From positions 2,170,001-2,234,000 of the forward strand of contig BCGN01000001.1 of NCBI GenBank assembly GCA_001599295.1: DNA of 64,000 nucleotides, in the 5' to 3' direction. The notes beneath the pieces were generated by a model that made no database searches, was not told the DNA's origin, and saw nothing but the letters and a program-made list of their open reading frames with translations. A program made the position numbers and the translations under genes. Positions within the stretch are counted from its first letter, which is position 1. Every line of letters begins with the position of its first letter. Shown here one piece after another: positions 1-11,900 of the stretch. Origin of the DNA: Sporopachydermia quercuum (lineage: Eukaryota > Ascomycota > Sporopachydermiomycetes > Sporopachydermiales > Sporopachydermiaceae).

Positions 1-349
1 CTCAGCTAGATCTTTGCACTTCTCTTGTTGATTGGCACCATGATGTTTGAAGCATTTGCCTAAAGCTCTTCTACAAGTTTTCAATGCTTGGATTCTGATG
101 AATTGTTCTCTTAATAAAGCCTGCTGAGCTTTTCGTACCTGTGCAGGATCCTCGTAGTCGATTTCAGTGAATGACACAAGGTCAGATGCTTTGGTTTCGG
201 CAGCTATAAAATGAATGTTAGCACTGGAGAACATATCGACACTACATTCACAGATATTCATATAATATCAGGCTTGAGGATCAAAATCAACTATTGGTCT
301 ATTTTTATACCCCAACTACTAATGGCCAAGCTCAGTAATACTTACCCAT
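1..349 (-). CDS. Complex I PDSW/NDUFB10-like subunit (5' part)
   Basis: Partial gene running off the left edge. Exon 1 is 346-349 (only ATG plus one G), the intron is 204-345 (142 bp; GTAAGT donor, GCTAAC branch, TATAG acceptor), and exon 2 is 203 down to 1. The splice is phase 1 and gives a continuous frame beginning MAAETKASDLVSFTEIDYED. About 69 residues are visible. They include the DYEDPxxxRKAQxALLREQFIR stretch and spaced cysteines (CRRALGKC, then QQEKC) typical of the small PDSW/NDUFB10 accessory subunit of NADH:ubiquinone oxidoreductase in the mitochondrial inner-membrane arm. The family match is from memory of fungal homologues, so a related small Cys-motif mitochondrial protein is possible. 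Two further complex I genes lie at the other end of the window. An ATTGG (CCAAT on the coding strand) lies at 542-546. Confidence 0.68.
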
Positions 350-987
350 GGTTGTTATGGATATCAAACGAAATGTAGTGCAGTCAAAGAGATGCTTGTG
401 TTGATAGCACGTTGATATGTCCCGGTTTTGTTTATAATGGTGGTCAATGCTGGTAGTGAAATGATAACATTGTTTGTGATAATTAAACTATTAACTTCTG
501 TGATAGTATACTGTGGTTTGGTTAGTTATGGTGGAAATTTTATTGGTTAAGCGAAGAGGATGAACACCCGAACATCGTAGAAACTTCGAATGCAGATACT
601 GCATACTTATGCATGAAAGTGAGTCAAAGCTTGTTTGAAAATATGCATACTGCGTCAAGTAGGAGATCATTGCTAAGCTAAAGGTAGTTCACTGATTCTA
701 TTTGTAAATTACAACTAAATGACAGTATAGGTACGAAAATCAAGAGGTAGATGGTTTCTTGGTCTATAGAATTGAGTAATAGTAAAAAATATGGCGATAC
801 ATTAGAAAAAACCTGCATCTATCTGTAAGTTATCCATAATTACACATAACTGTTTAACCTTATTTGTAAAGGTTGAACATAAACTTACTGGTGTATGAAG
901 AAGTGCTATTCATCAGTATGATAAGCAAAAGCATACTAAGTCAAAGCATTCACCATGTTATTTCCAAGTAATAGAAGAATTTTTCAA
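350..987. other. Intergenic, PDSW-like promoter side
   Basis: This 638 bp lies upstream of the PDSW-like gene and downstream of the methyltransferase stop. No ORF was found. It holds two ATGCAT palindromes at 609-614 and 643-648 and an ATTGG at 542-546. These could be promoter elements of the PDSW-like gene, but this is inference. Confidence 0.5.
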
Positions 988-2052
988 TCACCATCGAACC
1001 GTAACCGCATGACTTCCCAACAATTGACTGATCTGCTTGCTATCTATGTAGTCCTCCTTCCTTACGGTTTCGGCTAGAATTAACTTTATGTCTTTCTCAA
1101 TGGTATCCTTCTCTTCATCACTTCTGTTTGTTATGTAGCTTCTTGATTGCCAGTAAGGATAAACCCTATCGTAATTCATTGCATCTCTTCTTACTGAAAA
1201 TACCTCCTTCACTTTACCACCACTGGCATCAAGTACACCTCTCCATTTGGCATCTCTATATTGTGGAACCCCTCTATCTAATTGATAAGCATACTTCGTA
1301 ACATCTCTACACCAAGGAACCAATTCAAACATTTCTTTGATAGTCAAGTATGGCAATCGACCTAATTGAGCAGTCAACTCATGGTTACTATTCACATTCT
1401 CAATCACATCATCAGTTAGATTATTGATTTGTGTACCAACTATCTTTTCAAATTCTCGCGACAGTATGTCGGATCCTTGTTTGTCCAATTGCAAAACAAC
1501 ATCAACAAAATAATCACTTTCAAACTCCCTGTCGCTGAGTTTCTTCAGCTTGAGTTCTTTTCTCAGTTGCGAGCCACTAACATAATCAAAATTCCATATA
1601 AAACCTATAGTGCCATTGGGTTTCAACACTTTCTTCATTTCTTCGATCGATTTCGCTTCAGCAAACCAATGAAATGCTTGTGCTATCACAATAGCATCAA
1701 ATAATCCTAAGTTCATACTTGACAGTTTATCACAGGATCCCAGTATAGCCGGGATTTCTGGAAATCGCTTTTGAAAAGATTCTATCATTCCTCCTGATGG
1801 ATCGACCACAGTTATGTTTTTCAACCCTCGAGAAGCAAGTACCTTAGTAAATTTACCAGTTCCAGAACCTATTTCCAGTACTCTTGATTCAACTCCTATG
1901 TTCAATTGATTGAAAAATGTTTCAATCAAAGGACCTGAAAACTCAGGTCTGACTTGATCATATAAATTATGGTTCTCATTGAATGCTGATACAGCATAGG
2001 ACGTGTTGAACCGTTTTGTCGGCCGTAAAGTTCTTGCGATTTGCTTCCACAT
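988..2052 (-). CDS. SAM-dependent methyltransferase (class I)
   Basis: Intact 354-residue ORF with an ATG start at 2052. Motif I (VLEIGSGTGKFT) lies near residues 57-68, followed by an acidic loop (VVDPSGGMIESF), the FDAIVIAQAFHWF post-motif near 118-130 and a KPNGTIGFIWNF strand. This is the Methyltransf_11-type fold shared with the yeast small-molecule methyltransferases Crg1 and Tmt1. The N-terminal half (about residues 10-160) is the catalytic fold. The C-terminal half is divergent and probably sets substrate specificity, which cannot be read from sequence. There is no signal peptide or membrane segment, so it is probably cytosolic. It is divergently transcribed from CWH43; two CACGTG E-boxes stand 170-200 bp upstream. 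No intron was seen. Confidence 0.8.
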   Translation of the reverse strand: MWKQIARTLRPTKRFNTSYAVSAFNENHNLYDQVRPEFSGPLIETFFNQLNIGVESRVLEIGSGTGKFTKVLASRGLKNITVVDPSGGMIESFQKRFPEIPAILGSCDKLSSMNLGLFDAIVIAQAFHWFAEAKSIEEMKKVLKPNGTIGFIWNFDYVSGSQLRKELKLKKLSDREFESDYFVDVVLQLDKQGSDILSREFEKIVGTQINNLTDDVIENVNSNHELTAQLGRLPYLTIKEMFELVPWCRDVTKYAYQLDRGVPQYRDAKWRGVLDASGGKVKEVFSVRRDAMNYDRVYPYWQSRSYITNRSDEEKDTIEKDIKLILAETVRKEDYIDSKQISQLLGSHAVTVRW

Positions 2053-2939
2053 GTTGCTACAAATGGGTTAGTCCATTGGCTGATATCACTGCAATTGATT
2101 CCCTTATTGGTAAGCTGTTAGATCGAATCAATGTGTCATAATACCACCCGGAGTTGATGTTTTGCGGGGAAGTTCATGATAGGATGTTTATGAGCTTAGA
2201 GAAATAATTAGATATATTTATATCACGTGAACATAATAACACTTGTCACGTGGCTTGCTGATTTATGGAAGCATCAAGAGAGTATTCCCAACCACCGTAA
2301 ACAGGAGATTCATATATGAGCAATTTATAACGTACTTCTAACAAGTAGAAATTATTCTCTATGTTACTTGTCATCTTTTAGATGTCTCTCAGGTTCAATT
2401 CCTCATGCATCACATTTAGTCTCATCAACACAACTGCCACGGAAGAAGATGTGATGTTATCACTAATAAAAGGATTATTAATCGAGAAAAGCGAAGACCC
2501 ACTACTAGATATCGAAGTCAACCAACCAAACCGTCTACATGATCCTTCGGTTCTTCAAACAAAACAAATACCAACATGATCCAACGTGAAGAATACTTCT
2601 AATGTATTCTTATAAACTATAGTGTCTCATGATCATCGCACAATTGCTTACAACGCTTAAGCATCGCCCCGCGGTCGCAATCAATTAATGATTACGTAAA
2701 CATTTATGGTATGGTGTAACCGAAACCCTGTTTTGAAGAATCTTCAATTGTTCTAGGTTACATAAATCAACCAGAAGCCACAACCTCTTCAAAGATACAA
2801 AACATTTTGTCTTAGCGATATCAACAACTTGTCATCTATTCACATATAGATGTATATACTTACGCATATGATGCAGTCAGTCAAAAGTTCGCACCAGTAA
2901 CTGGGACTTTAACGTAACATACATAAACTTGCTTTAGCT
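2053..2939. other. Divergent intergenic, methyltransferase/CWH43
   Basis: This 887 bp separates two divergent genes. It contains two E-boxes (2224-2229, 2247-2252) and a G+C-rich patch with CCGCGG at 2669-2674, unusual in this AT-rich setting. An ATG-initiated 65-codon ORF at 2382-2579 (+) matches nothing I recognise and is within chance expectation. Confidence 0.5.
2224..2252. promoter_or_regulatory. Paired CACGTG E-boxes
   Basis: Two perfect CACGTG hexamers (2224-2229 within TCACGTGA, and 2247-2252 within GTCACGTGG) lie 23 bp apart, 172-200 bp upstream of the methyltransferase start. CACGTG is the site of class B bHLH factors; in yeasts Cbf1 at such sites controls sulphur-amino-acid and SAM-related genes. 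Regulation of this methyltransferase by such a factor is inference. Confidence 0.4.
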
Positions 2940-5933
2940 ATGGCTGAAAGTAAGACGAAACAACTTGTGAGCTTTAACGGCAGGTGGATATCTTATGCCC
3001 ACTCATTGTTTGCATCTTTAGCATTTGCAGCAGCATTCGTTGTAGGATGCCAGCTGCATTATCATAAAATTGTAAAAAATGAACATTATGGTTATCCTGA
3101 TGAATGGTTCCCAAGTGTCTCTGCCACTATCGGTGATCGGTACCCTGAACGATCTGTGTTTCAGATCTTCATTGCCTTGACATCAGGTCCAAGATTCATG
3201 CTATTGCTATTAGTATACATTCTGTTATCTCCTGAAGATTCATTGGTGAAAACAAGCAAACCGATTGCAAAATTCGGTAAACCTGAAGCAATGCTTTTGG
3301 TAGGTATCGCTAGAACTTTCACTTGTGGAGGTTGGGTCTACATTACATCTACTGATGACCACAATGCCCACGATGTGTTCATGATTGCATATATTATTCT
3401 TACCCTTCCATGGGATCTATTTGTTATTCAGTTATCTGAAAAAAATAGCAAACAAAGAAAATTACGTCTTTGGGCTTGTGGTTTATTTTTCTTCACATTG
3501 GTACCTTTAATCTATTTCTTCATTAAACATAAAGTACATAAAGTACCTGGTGCCTATACCACCTATGCTTTCTTTGAATGGAGTTTGATTATTCTCGACA
3601 TCACTTTTGATTCATTTACTAGATACGAGTTCAGTGAAGTAAATATTGTTATTAATGATACTAATGGAATAGCTGTGAAATCACTTGCTGGAACAGCAGA
3701 TGATGGTCATAATGAAACATTAGACAAAGAAAAAGATAAGTATGCTACAAAAGACAAGAAAGAAAAATTCAAAGCTCTGAAGGAATTTACCAAATCTACA
3801 TTTTTCCGTCTTTTGCTATCTATTTTGGCTTATTTCAATTTCTGGACTGTAATGACAGCGGTGCCTCTATTGGTATGGTTTTTCCCTTTATGGAACATGG
3901 GAATTAGTGGATTTGAGGCAGTGATCGTTCTCTATTCATTACCTTTTGCTCTTGCGGTTCCTTTTGTTCTGCGATACTTTCACTCACATATCTCTGTTGC
4001 ATTTATGTTGATGATTTTGCTTGGTATTGGCAGCCATTATATTGCTGACCCAGAATATAGATTACTGGCAACAGGTATCGGATCAGGTTTTGGTTGTCTT
4101 GCATTTGCCTTAGATATGTGGAACTCTCACACGAACCCAACTGTTTTAGTTCTAAATGCAAGTGCATTTTCTCTAGGCTTGACCTTTACTTCGATTGCCA
4201 AGTATGCTGATTGGACAAATAATCCTCTTTGGCCCATTATGAATGAAGACAATGGTGGCTGCCATAGTGTATATTTGCTATTTGCTATGTGTGGATTACT
4301 ATCCTTGAAACAACGACCCCAGCAGAAGCCTAATGAAGTTGGACAGAACAACAATATTGGATCTTCTTTTTTGCCTGCATGTGGATTAGGTGGTTTAATA
4401 TACGGTTTCCACTCTTTGCTATCTGATTCAACGACTATCATTCTATGGGTTTGGGAAGGATTTCCAATCAAAGGACCAATTGCAGTTCCCCATGGTGCAA
4501 TCACTATAACTGTTATGTGTAGTGCCGTTTACTTTGGTGCATTACGACCTGAATTTATGGCACGTTGGTCTACTTTTGCTGCCGCTGCTGTTGGCGCCAT
4601 CATCCTCTATTGCTTTGCTGGATGGACAGGCTACATTGGTGGGTTGGTTTTTGCATTCTATCTAATCGGTATCTGTCCGGTAATCCTCCAAGTTGTATCC
4701 AAATATCCCCCAGCATCTGTGTTTGGAGGTGCATTTGTTGTTGTTATTCTCATGACGTTAGCTCATGTATGGGTTGTAGCTTATGCTTTTGTTCCTGCTG
4801 GTTGGATCTTACGTGAACGTTCAGATATCTTACTTATTCTCACATTAGGGTTAATAGCTGGTGGTATTTGGAAGTATCACACATTAGGCTTGAGCCACAC
4901 AACTTATGACAGTAGCACGAGCTTACTAATACATCAAATACGTATTGTAGGTGTTATTGGTGCTGCTCTGGCTGCCTTCATTGCATTTTTGCGATTCCCT
5001 ACTCAAGATCCAGTTCCATATCATGCAGATGCTAAAGTATTCACTGCTGGTATCTGGACTATCCATTTTGGTCTTGATAATGATATGTGGGCATCTGAAG
5101 TTCGTATGAGAGATCTTATTGAGGATTTAGAACTAGACGTAATTGGTTTATTAGAATCAGATACCCAAAGAATGATTATGGGTAATAGAGATTTGACCCA
5201 ACGAATTGCCGAGGAATTAGGAATGTATGCTGATTTCGGCCCAGGTCCAAATAAACACACATGGGGAGCTGCATTATTATCCAAATTCCCTATTATCAAC
5301 TCCACCCATCATTTGCTTCCTTCTCCTGTCGGAGAACTTGCCCCTGCTATTCACGCTACACTCGATATCTATGGAGAGGCTGTTGATGTTGTTGTTTTCC
5401 ATTCTGGCCAAGAAGAAGACGTTGAAGATAGAAGATTACAAAGTTTAGGAGTTGCGGATATAATGGCTAGTTCTGATCGACCAATGGTTCTATTAAGTTA
5501 CTTGGTAACTAAACCGTTGAAGGGTAATTACAACACATATGTAAGTGAATACACCGGTATGAAAGACATTGATGCGTCTGATTGGGATAGGTGGTGCGAA
5601 TACATATTATACAAAAATATGAAAAGGGTTGGCTATGCTAGAATTAGTAGAGGAAGCATCACTGATACTGAAGTTCAAGCTGGTAAATTCATTGTTTCAA
5701 AGGATGTTTCAAATGTTGATGAAGCTGTGGGTGAAGCTATTGAAGGAGTGGAAGGCTATAGGGTGGAGGAAACATCGGTTAAACCTGAATATCGATTCCC
5801 TAAGCTTTTCACTGGTAATGGTGTTCGTGGTCATAAATTCCATGTGTTCAAAGAGCCTAGATATTTTGCTTATGAAGAAAACGAAGACGAAGGAGAAGAA
5901 GAAGTAATAGCCGAAACAGAGGAAGAGAAATAA
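2940..5933 (+). CDS. CWH43: Cwh43, GPI-anchor lipid remodelling protein
   Basis: Intact 997-residue ORF with an ATG start; S. cerevisiae Cwh43 is 953 residues. Residues about 10-225 form the multi-pass Frag1/PGAP2-like module. Residues about 285-690 form the hydrophobic multi-pass central module. From about 698 the endonuclease/exonuclease/phosphatase-like lumenal domain follows, with its acidic GLLESD strand and the later HTWGAALLSKFPI and VVVFHSGQEED motifs. The tail is strongly acidic (EENEDEGEEE). In yeast Cwh43 acts in the ER on mature GPI-anchored proteins to replace diacylglycerol with ceramide; animals split the two halves into PGAP2 and PGAP2IP/CWH43-C. The fused fungal form is present here. 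No intron was seen. Confidence 0.95.
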   Translation: MAESKTKQLVSFNGRWISYAHSLFASLAFAAAFVVGCQLHYHKIVKNEHYGYPDEWFPSVSATIGDRYPERSVFQIFIALTSGPRFMLLLLVYILLSPEDSLVKTSKPIAKFGKPEAMLLVGIARTFTCGGWVYITSTDDHNAHDVFMIAYIILTLPWDLFVIQLSEKNSKQRKLRLWACGLFFFTLVPLIYFFIKHKVHKVPGAYTTYAFFEWSLIILDITFDSFTRYEFSEVNIVINDTNGIAVKSLAGTADDGHNETLDKEKDKYATKDKKEKFKALKEFTKSTFFRLLLSILAYFNFWTVMTAVPLLVWFFPLWNMGISGFEAVIVLYSLPFALAVPFVLRYFHSHISVAFMLMILLGIGSHYIADPEYRLLATGIGSGFGCLAFALDMWNSHTNPTVLVLNASAFSLGLTFTSIAKYADWTNNPLWPIMNEDNGGCHSVYLLFAMCGLLSLKQRPQQKPNEVGQNNNIGSSFLPACGLGGLIYGFHSLLSDSTTIILWVWEGFPIKGPIAVPHGAITITVMCSAVYFGALRPEFMARWSTFAAAAVGAIILYCFAGWTGYIGGLVFAFYLIGICPVILQVVSKYPPASVFGGAFVVVILMTLAHVWVVAYAFVPAGWILRERSDILLILTLGLIAGGIWKYHTLGLSHTTYDSSTSLLIHQIRIVGVIGAALAAFIAFLRFPTQDPVPYHADAKVFTAGIWTIHFGLDNDMWASEVRMRDLIEDLELDVIGLLESDTQRMIMGNRDLTQRIAEELGMYADFGPGPNKHTWGAALLSKFPIINSTHHLLPSPVGELAPAIHATLDIYGEAVDVVVFHSGQEEDVEDRRLQSLGVADIMASSDRPMVLLSYLVTKPLKGNYNTYVSEYTGMKDIDASDWDRWCEYILYKNMKRVGYARISRGSITDTEVQAGKFIVSKDVSNVDEAVGEAIEGVEGYRVEETSVKPEYRFPKLFTGNGVRGHKFHVFKEPRYFAYEENEDEGEEEVIAETEEEK

Positions 5934-8900
5934 TAAATATTTAGTTGTTGCTATTTTTTGGCTTTTTTTTGGTTTCTACTTATTTTGTTTTGATATTTTT
6001 ACTTCATTTATTTATCACCTTATATATTTAATTTAATTTTATGTTATTTTATGTTTCCTTTTTCTTTCTACTAGACGTAGACGTGCAGTGCAAATCTATA
6101 ATATCGACAGTCTTGGAGAGTTAAAACTCTATCTTGGAAACGTGTAATTATGAACATACGTTGTTGTTAGTATTTTTGTCTATTATCCTGAATACAACTA
6201 CTTTTATGAATAATGGTATATCACCCATGCATTCTTATATTTTATACGTACCTAACTTTATTCTTATAGCGTGTTCAGAATGTATTACTCTGAATAGTGA
6301 GGATACTGATATTTATTTCTTTCCACATATTGATAGCACTGGTCACCACCATTAAGTCTGTAGTGCGTTTTGCTGTCTATATCTTCACTTGTTAATGTGA
6401 TTTCTATTCATAATCATTGTCATCATTTATTGGTCGATTAATTGCAATTCCCATAGCCATTGAAACATGGGGTGACAAATAAAGAACAACTACAATTGTC
6501 AATGTGAGTAGTATAAACAATGAAAATAGAAAATAAGCGTCTCTGGTAGTAAATGATCATTACTATTTAGTGTTAATGATTAGATCACCCACAATTTGTT
6601 TTCATTTGTTGGTTGTAATAGGGATCAGTTTCCAATGGGTTTCCATGGCCTCCTACCTGTTATTTCAATGTGATATTATATTTCAGTTCAGCATCTGACT
6701 GTCATTTGGTTGGAAGCTTAAATTATTTTCAACCACCCCTCAGACAATTATTTAGGCTCAGAATAACGGTCATGAAAGGTGCTCTTGAATATTTTATCAA
6801 ATATAAAGTTAGCAAACGAAAAGAAACTGAAACAGTAGATGAACCCTTTGAGTCATGAGATGAAAACTGTCCATCTCTTCTTGATATATGTTTCATTGGG
6901 AGTTATGACAGTATACCTTTGACAGACTATTGTAAGCCAGTTACAGCCATCTGAGACTGGCTCGGCTATTTCTACATCCGAAAGAAGACAGTCTGATCTC
7001 CTTTGAATAACTTTTGAGGAAACATGAAATAAGCAGACTTGAAACACGAAAATGTGAAACATGACAATGAAAATACAGTTTAACTAGTTTTCAGATGCTC
7101 TTTGTAGTTATAAGCATACTATATTATTAGCGTCTTTCTATTGAGGCTATTTGACTAGCAGATGTGTTTGTATTCTTATTTTCCATATGCACAATTTAAG
7201 AGCCAGTTCATCAGATGCAAGGCAGCATATGAATGAAATGTACGAATAGACGGAAAATGTAAGCAAAAGTTGGAACAAATGAAGACAATTTTTACCAAGA
7301 GTCACGTAAAAATTATAAACCTGCGTTGCATGAGATTAAAGATAAAGAAATGTATTAATTAAGAAGATTCATTAGGGATGGAGAGGATTGGTTAACTGTA
7401 AGTTTTCTTGCTCTATTTGCGTATAAAGAATGGATTCCATGAAAACATTTGATTGACGGCTTCGGAAATCAAAAGATTAATAATCTGCTTTGAACAATTT
7501 TGCTACAAAAAATAAAAAAGAGAATTATGTACACAGTAATCCATATTTGGTAAAACATTTGAGCACAGTGATTGTATAGAAGCTGTGCGACATACAATTA
7601 GTTGAAGATTCTTAATAACTGGAAATCGCTGAGCCAAGAAAATCAACGAAATGGAATAATATCCAGAATGGCAAATATTATAAAAACTAGCAACTTCAGN
7701 TTTTCACATAACTTTCTGAACTAGAAAACTTCGATATATACAAGGAAATCATCTTATTCTCATCTTTCATCAAATTGATGCTGGAGCTAAGAGTTCCCCG
7801 GCATTAAGTTCGTATAGTACTAAAGTTGAGACTAACTTACCTTTAGTTGAACTAGTTGTGATCGAGTTAAGATTCATTACCCGTTTAGGATCTCATGCGG
7901 AATTGCATTCCTGGGACAATGCAACGAAAGAATTTAGAGGAGTACCAGTTCAATGGAAGGAACTATTTTTGATGAAATTGTTCCATATCGGAATTAACTT
8001 GTGATAAACAGATGATTGCTAATGAACTAAACCTTAATTGATTTCAGTAACTGACAAAGAAGAGGATATAGCAATACCAATTATAGACTTAAGTTTCAGT
8101 GTAGAAAGGACAACAGGATGACAGACGCAAATACGAAGGAAGGAATAGTAATTCTTTCTATTTGAAATATTTTTCCAGTCTCTAGTTCAAACATTCGAGA
8201 ATTAATTGCTAACTAATATTTTGGTAGGCTGGATAATTGTCGGATTTCTAAATATCTGGTCGGGAATTTATTTAAGTTAAGCAAGATGCTGCAAGTTATT
8301 TGAATTAATTGAGTTGAACTTAAATCAAAAGCTGCACATTGTAACTTTAACCTTGCTCAAGATTCTATTCAGAAGGTAAAATCTACCAGAAGGTATTAAA
8401 GAAGATTTTGGATTTCCTTGTCACCGGATTGAATACCTAGAAATGAAGGAGACTGGGTATTTTTAAATATATAGGTAGTCAAAATATTTCCCAAAATATC
8501 TGAAGATTGAACTTAGAAAGAAAGCTGTAACCCTAATTGAAATTTAAGTAAATCGCAGATACACTCAGAACTCCTATTAGATCCAAGTCAAGTCTCTCAN
8601 GATANCCATTCGTACTGTGTATTATGCTGCCTATGATCATTAATAAGACATTAGCTGAGGTGAGAAAAAAGATTTCAAATGCTANAGCAGAATCTCAAAA
8701 AGCCTTTGAGTCATGTAAGGTCAGCTTATCCTTAAGAGAAAATAAGTTGAATGGCTGAAGATTATGAAAGCAGTAAACAACAGAATAATTTATTTGCTAT
8801 TCNTTCGAAATTGAACTAAAAAGGTTGCTATATTCGCTCTTTCTGAGATTTCTTGAAAATCAGTTAGAACGCTACCANTAAAAGAGCTAGACGCTAGACA

Positions 8901-11900
8901 CACCTGTCTTCGTTTCGTTCCAGCCGTTCTAAGATTCACAGCTAAGAGAAGTACCAACTAATAAGGTCTACAGGCCCATATANGGCTAAAGAAAATGGAT
9001 TGACGTCCTTAAAATCAAGCTCGTGAGAGCAACCTCAAGTTAATTGGTTGAAGGTTTGTAGGCTCTTTCATTTCAAATGATCATAACTCATTATACTTAT
9101 TAACACATGATCTCTTTCTTTATCCACCATCAAGCTAGTTATTTTATATTCTGATCTTCAACTTGTGAGAGATAAGAACTTTGTTTCGCCTTTACTTGAA
9201 TAAAGCATTGACGGAATGGATCGTTACTCGCATCCATCTTCTCAGATTTGCTCAGTATCTAAGTACCTGCTGTGTGTTCTTTCAAGAACTTCCTGAATAG
9301 TTATCCCTGTATTCAAGTATCGAGTCCCCATTACATCACCCTTCAGATTGAAAATCTTGACGAACTTTGAGTTGATACATATGCAACAGAAATGTCAGTT
9401 AAGTCTTTCTATATATCACCATATTGAGTATGCCCTGAGTCTCAAGAATAAATGTCTCTTACCTCTGGCCACCCAATAATACTAAACTCCATAGCCTTTA
9501 AGTTTCACTTCTAAACTTTATCTCAAAGCCCACCAAACTTAGATCCACTCATTACGTAGCTGAGCAAACAGCTAAAAACCTTACTTTCTTGAGAATCGTC
9601 GTTGTTGGCAAAGAAGAGAATATTGGAAGAATGAATATTAGTTTTCGATAGGGTTAAAATTATGATAGAATTTTAAGTTATATTATCAGTATTATTAGTT
9701 TTTTATTAACTATGGTGTAACTTTTTATCGATTTTGTCTTTTTTGATTTACTGAAATACTGTCTCAGATCAATAACTACCAGCAATTAAAGGGAGTCTCA
9801 ATGTTCAAATAGTCTTTTTCATATTGAAGACCCATAAACGTATCTCAATTTTTGGTCAAAAGAAGAAATAAANGAAATTATTGAGGAGTAATCATTCAAA
9901 GATAAAACAACAATTGATCAGAAAGTAAGTATCTCAATGAAATTACTGCTGGCGGGAAATCAAAATCTGGTTCAGAAACTTAATATCGATCGTTATTCAT
10001 TCTTCTCTCTCATTATCAGGATACATAGGGAAATAGGGGAATCCCTCAATGTGTGAGCTAAGTAGCTAATTAGCTAACAAATTATATCCGATTGGAATTC
10101 TCAAAATGGAATAACAAATAATTGACTAAACTCAACTAAAAAAGTGCTTAAGAAGTTAATGACTGGATTATTAGTTGAACGGCTGGATTATCTTAAGTCT
10201 TAACTTGGATGAGAGTATACTTTAAGCAAAGTTTGACATCTCAGGTGGAGTAGTGTACGGACTATTTTTAGTTGTACAATTTGTAATTTTGAACTTTATT
10301 TATTCGTAGAAATTATCTTTTCCTTACTCAACTCATTTCCGAGGAAAGAAACAGAAGGATAATTTGTTGTAACTGACGGAGTTAAAGTTATATGATAATA
10401 GTGATTTCACACTTACTTGATAGAGAGTTCTTCATTTTAGAGTGTTTAAGATCACTTGTAATGTTATCATACTGACATGACATAACACTATGTGTGTTCC
10501 TACTGCTATTACGAAACGTGGGGGAGATTGAAGAGCTATACATTCAGGAACTCATCATTCTAAACAAATTCGATACAATATGCCGAGGATATTCTTCGTT
10601 TCAATGAAATCAAAAACAATAAAGATTTCCAGAGTTGGAATTTATTTTATGACATCAATAGAGCCGTTGATCAGCAAGAGGAAACTATGACAATATATGA
10701 TGATGAAGGTGAATGAAACCCAATAGCACACCACTTGAATTGCAGTGTAAATCCAAACTTCCTAACATGGCTATCGTCAGAAAATTCAAGCGCACGTAAT
10801 GGTTAGCATATTTCTATTATAATTATAACATTTCAGTGTGTGCCATAAACCCAGATCTAATAACTCAAAACGTTTCTACTAGATGTTCTATAGTTTCAGT
10901 TTAGAATCTAATGAAACTTTCTTCTCATTGTTATTTCAAAGTGGAGGATTGTTAGGGATATTTATTATCTACAGTGATCAATGAAAATAGCAAAAGGCTT
11001 ATTGATGAGATGTGATCAGCGAAACCTCAATCATGCATTATTATTGTTATGAATCATCTATTTTTACAGCCAAGCATACATTCACGTAGGATTACTANTA
11101 TTGCAATCGAATGCCAAAGCAATGTACTGTCATCTGAATGTGATCATAGTTGACCATTTTTGTAGTTGTGATTCAACTGATGCTTCAACAGGGCTCACTG
11201 CAAATTCAACTAGCTCACCATGCTTACCTTCTTGTCATCTAGAATTGAAACAGGGCCAATAATGTAGATACTTCACGTTCTGGTCGCAATGCCTATTGGA
11301 TCAATAAACTAATTTCCACCGTCTATAAACTCTTTTGCGAGAAGTAAAGAGATTATTGAAATATCTTCACATGATGATGTATCTAAATAGAAAGAATTTC
11401 TATCAAGTAACTCAACTATATTTCGGTCTGCTTTTAACTTTGAACGAAGGAATAGTAAATTTCAATTCCCAATATGGTTCCCATTTCTTCGCTCACAAAG
11501 CCAATGATCAAAAAAAANAAATAGTCTCCTTCAGTTAGAGCTTCAGTCGTAAGGTAATTTCTGAGGTATAAGAATAAAACATCCACTATCAGTTTCAGTG
11601 TCTCAGGTTGTTTATCCGAAAGTCAACTTTGATATCCAAGCCTTGACGTTCTTACTTTGCAGCGCTTATGAAAAATAGGAAAGCCAAAGGGTGGGTACGA
11701 GGAGATGTGATGATAGAGCATAAAGAACAGGAAAGCATAAGTATATTGAACAATGAATAACAGTAATTGATTTCTACACATAATATAAATTATACTGAAT
11801 ACGGGCAAAGATAAGAAACTGAATGAAGTACTGTCTCGGCCTGCCTTCAGATATGGTACTTGTGTTACTCTGGCCGTTGTACACTTTGTCTTCATTCTCA

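Noticed and set aside
2382-2579. 65-codon ORF upstream of CWH43, preceded by an acceptor-like TTTTAG
   Set aside because: No plausible upstream coding exon or known domain was found; chance length. It is noted only in the spacer description.
7270-9700. Protein-like open stretches on both strands in the gene desert
   Set aside because: At this base composition a stop falls about every 15 codons, so among the many frames of 6.5 kb stretches of 40-90 codons are expected by chance. No domain was recognised.
10500-10960. Two purine-rich stretches (GTGGGGGAGATTG near 10518 and GTGGAGGATTG near 10941) that resemble polypurine tracts next to an LTR start
   Set aside because: I found no matching terminal repeat, no primer-binding site and no recognisable capsid or polymerase domain nearby, so a retroelement relic cannot be supported.
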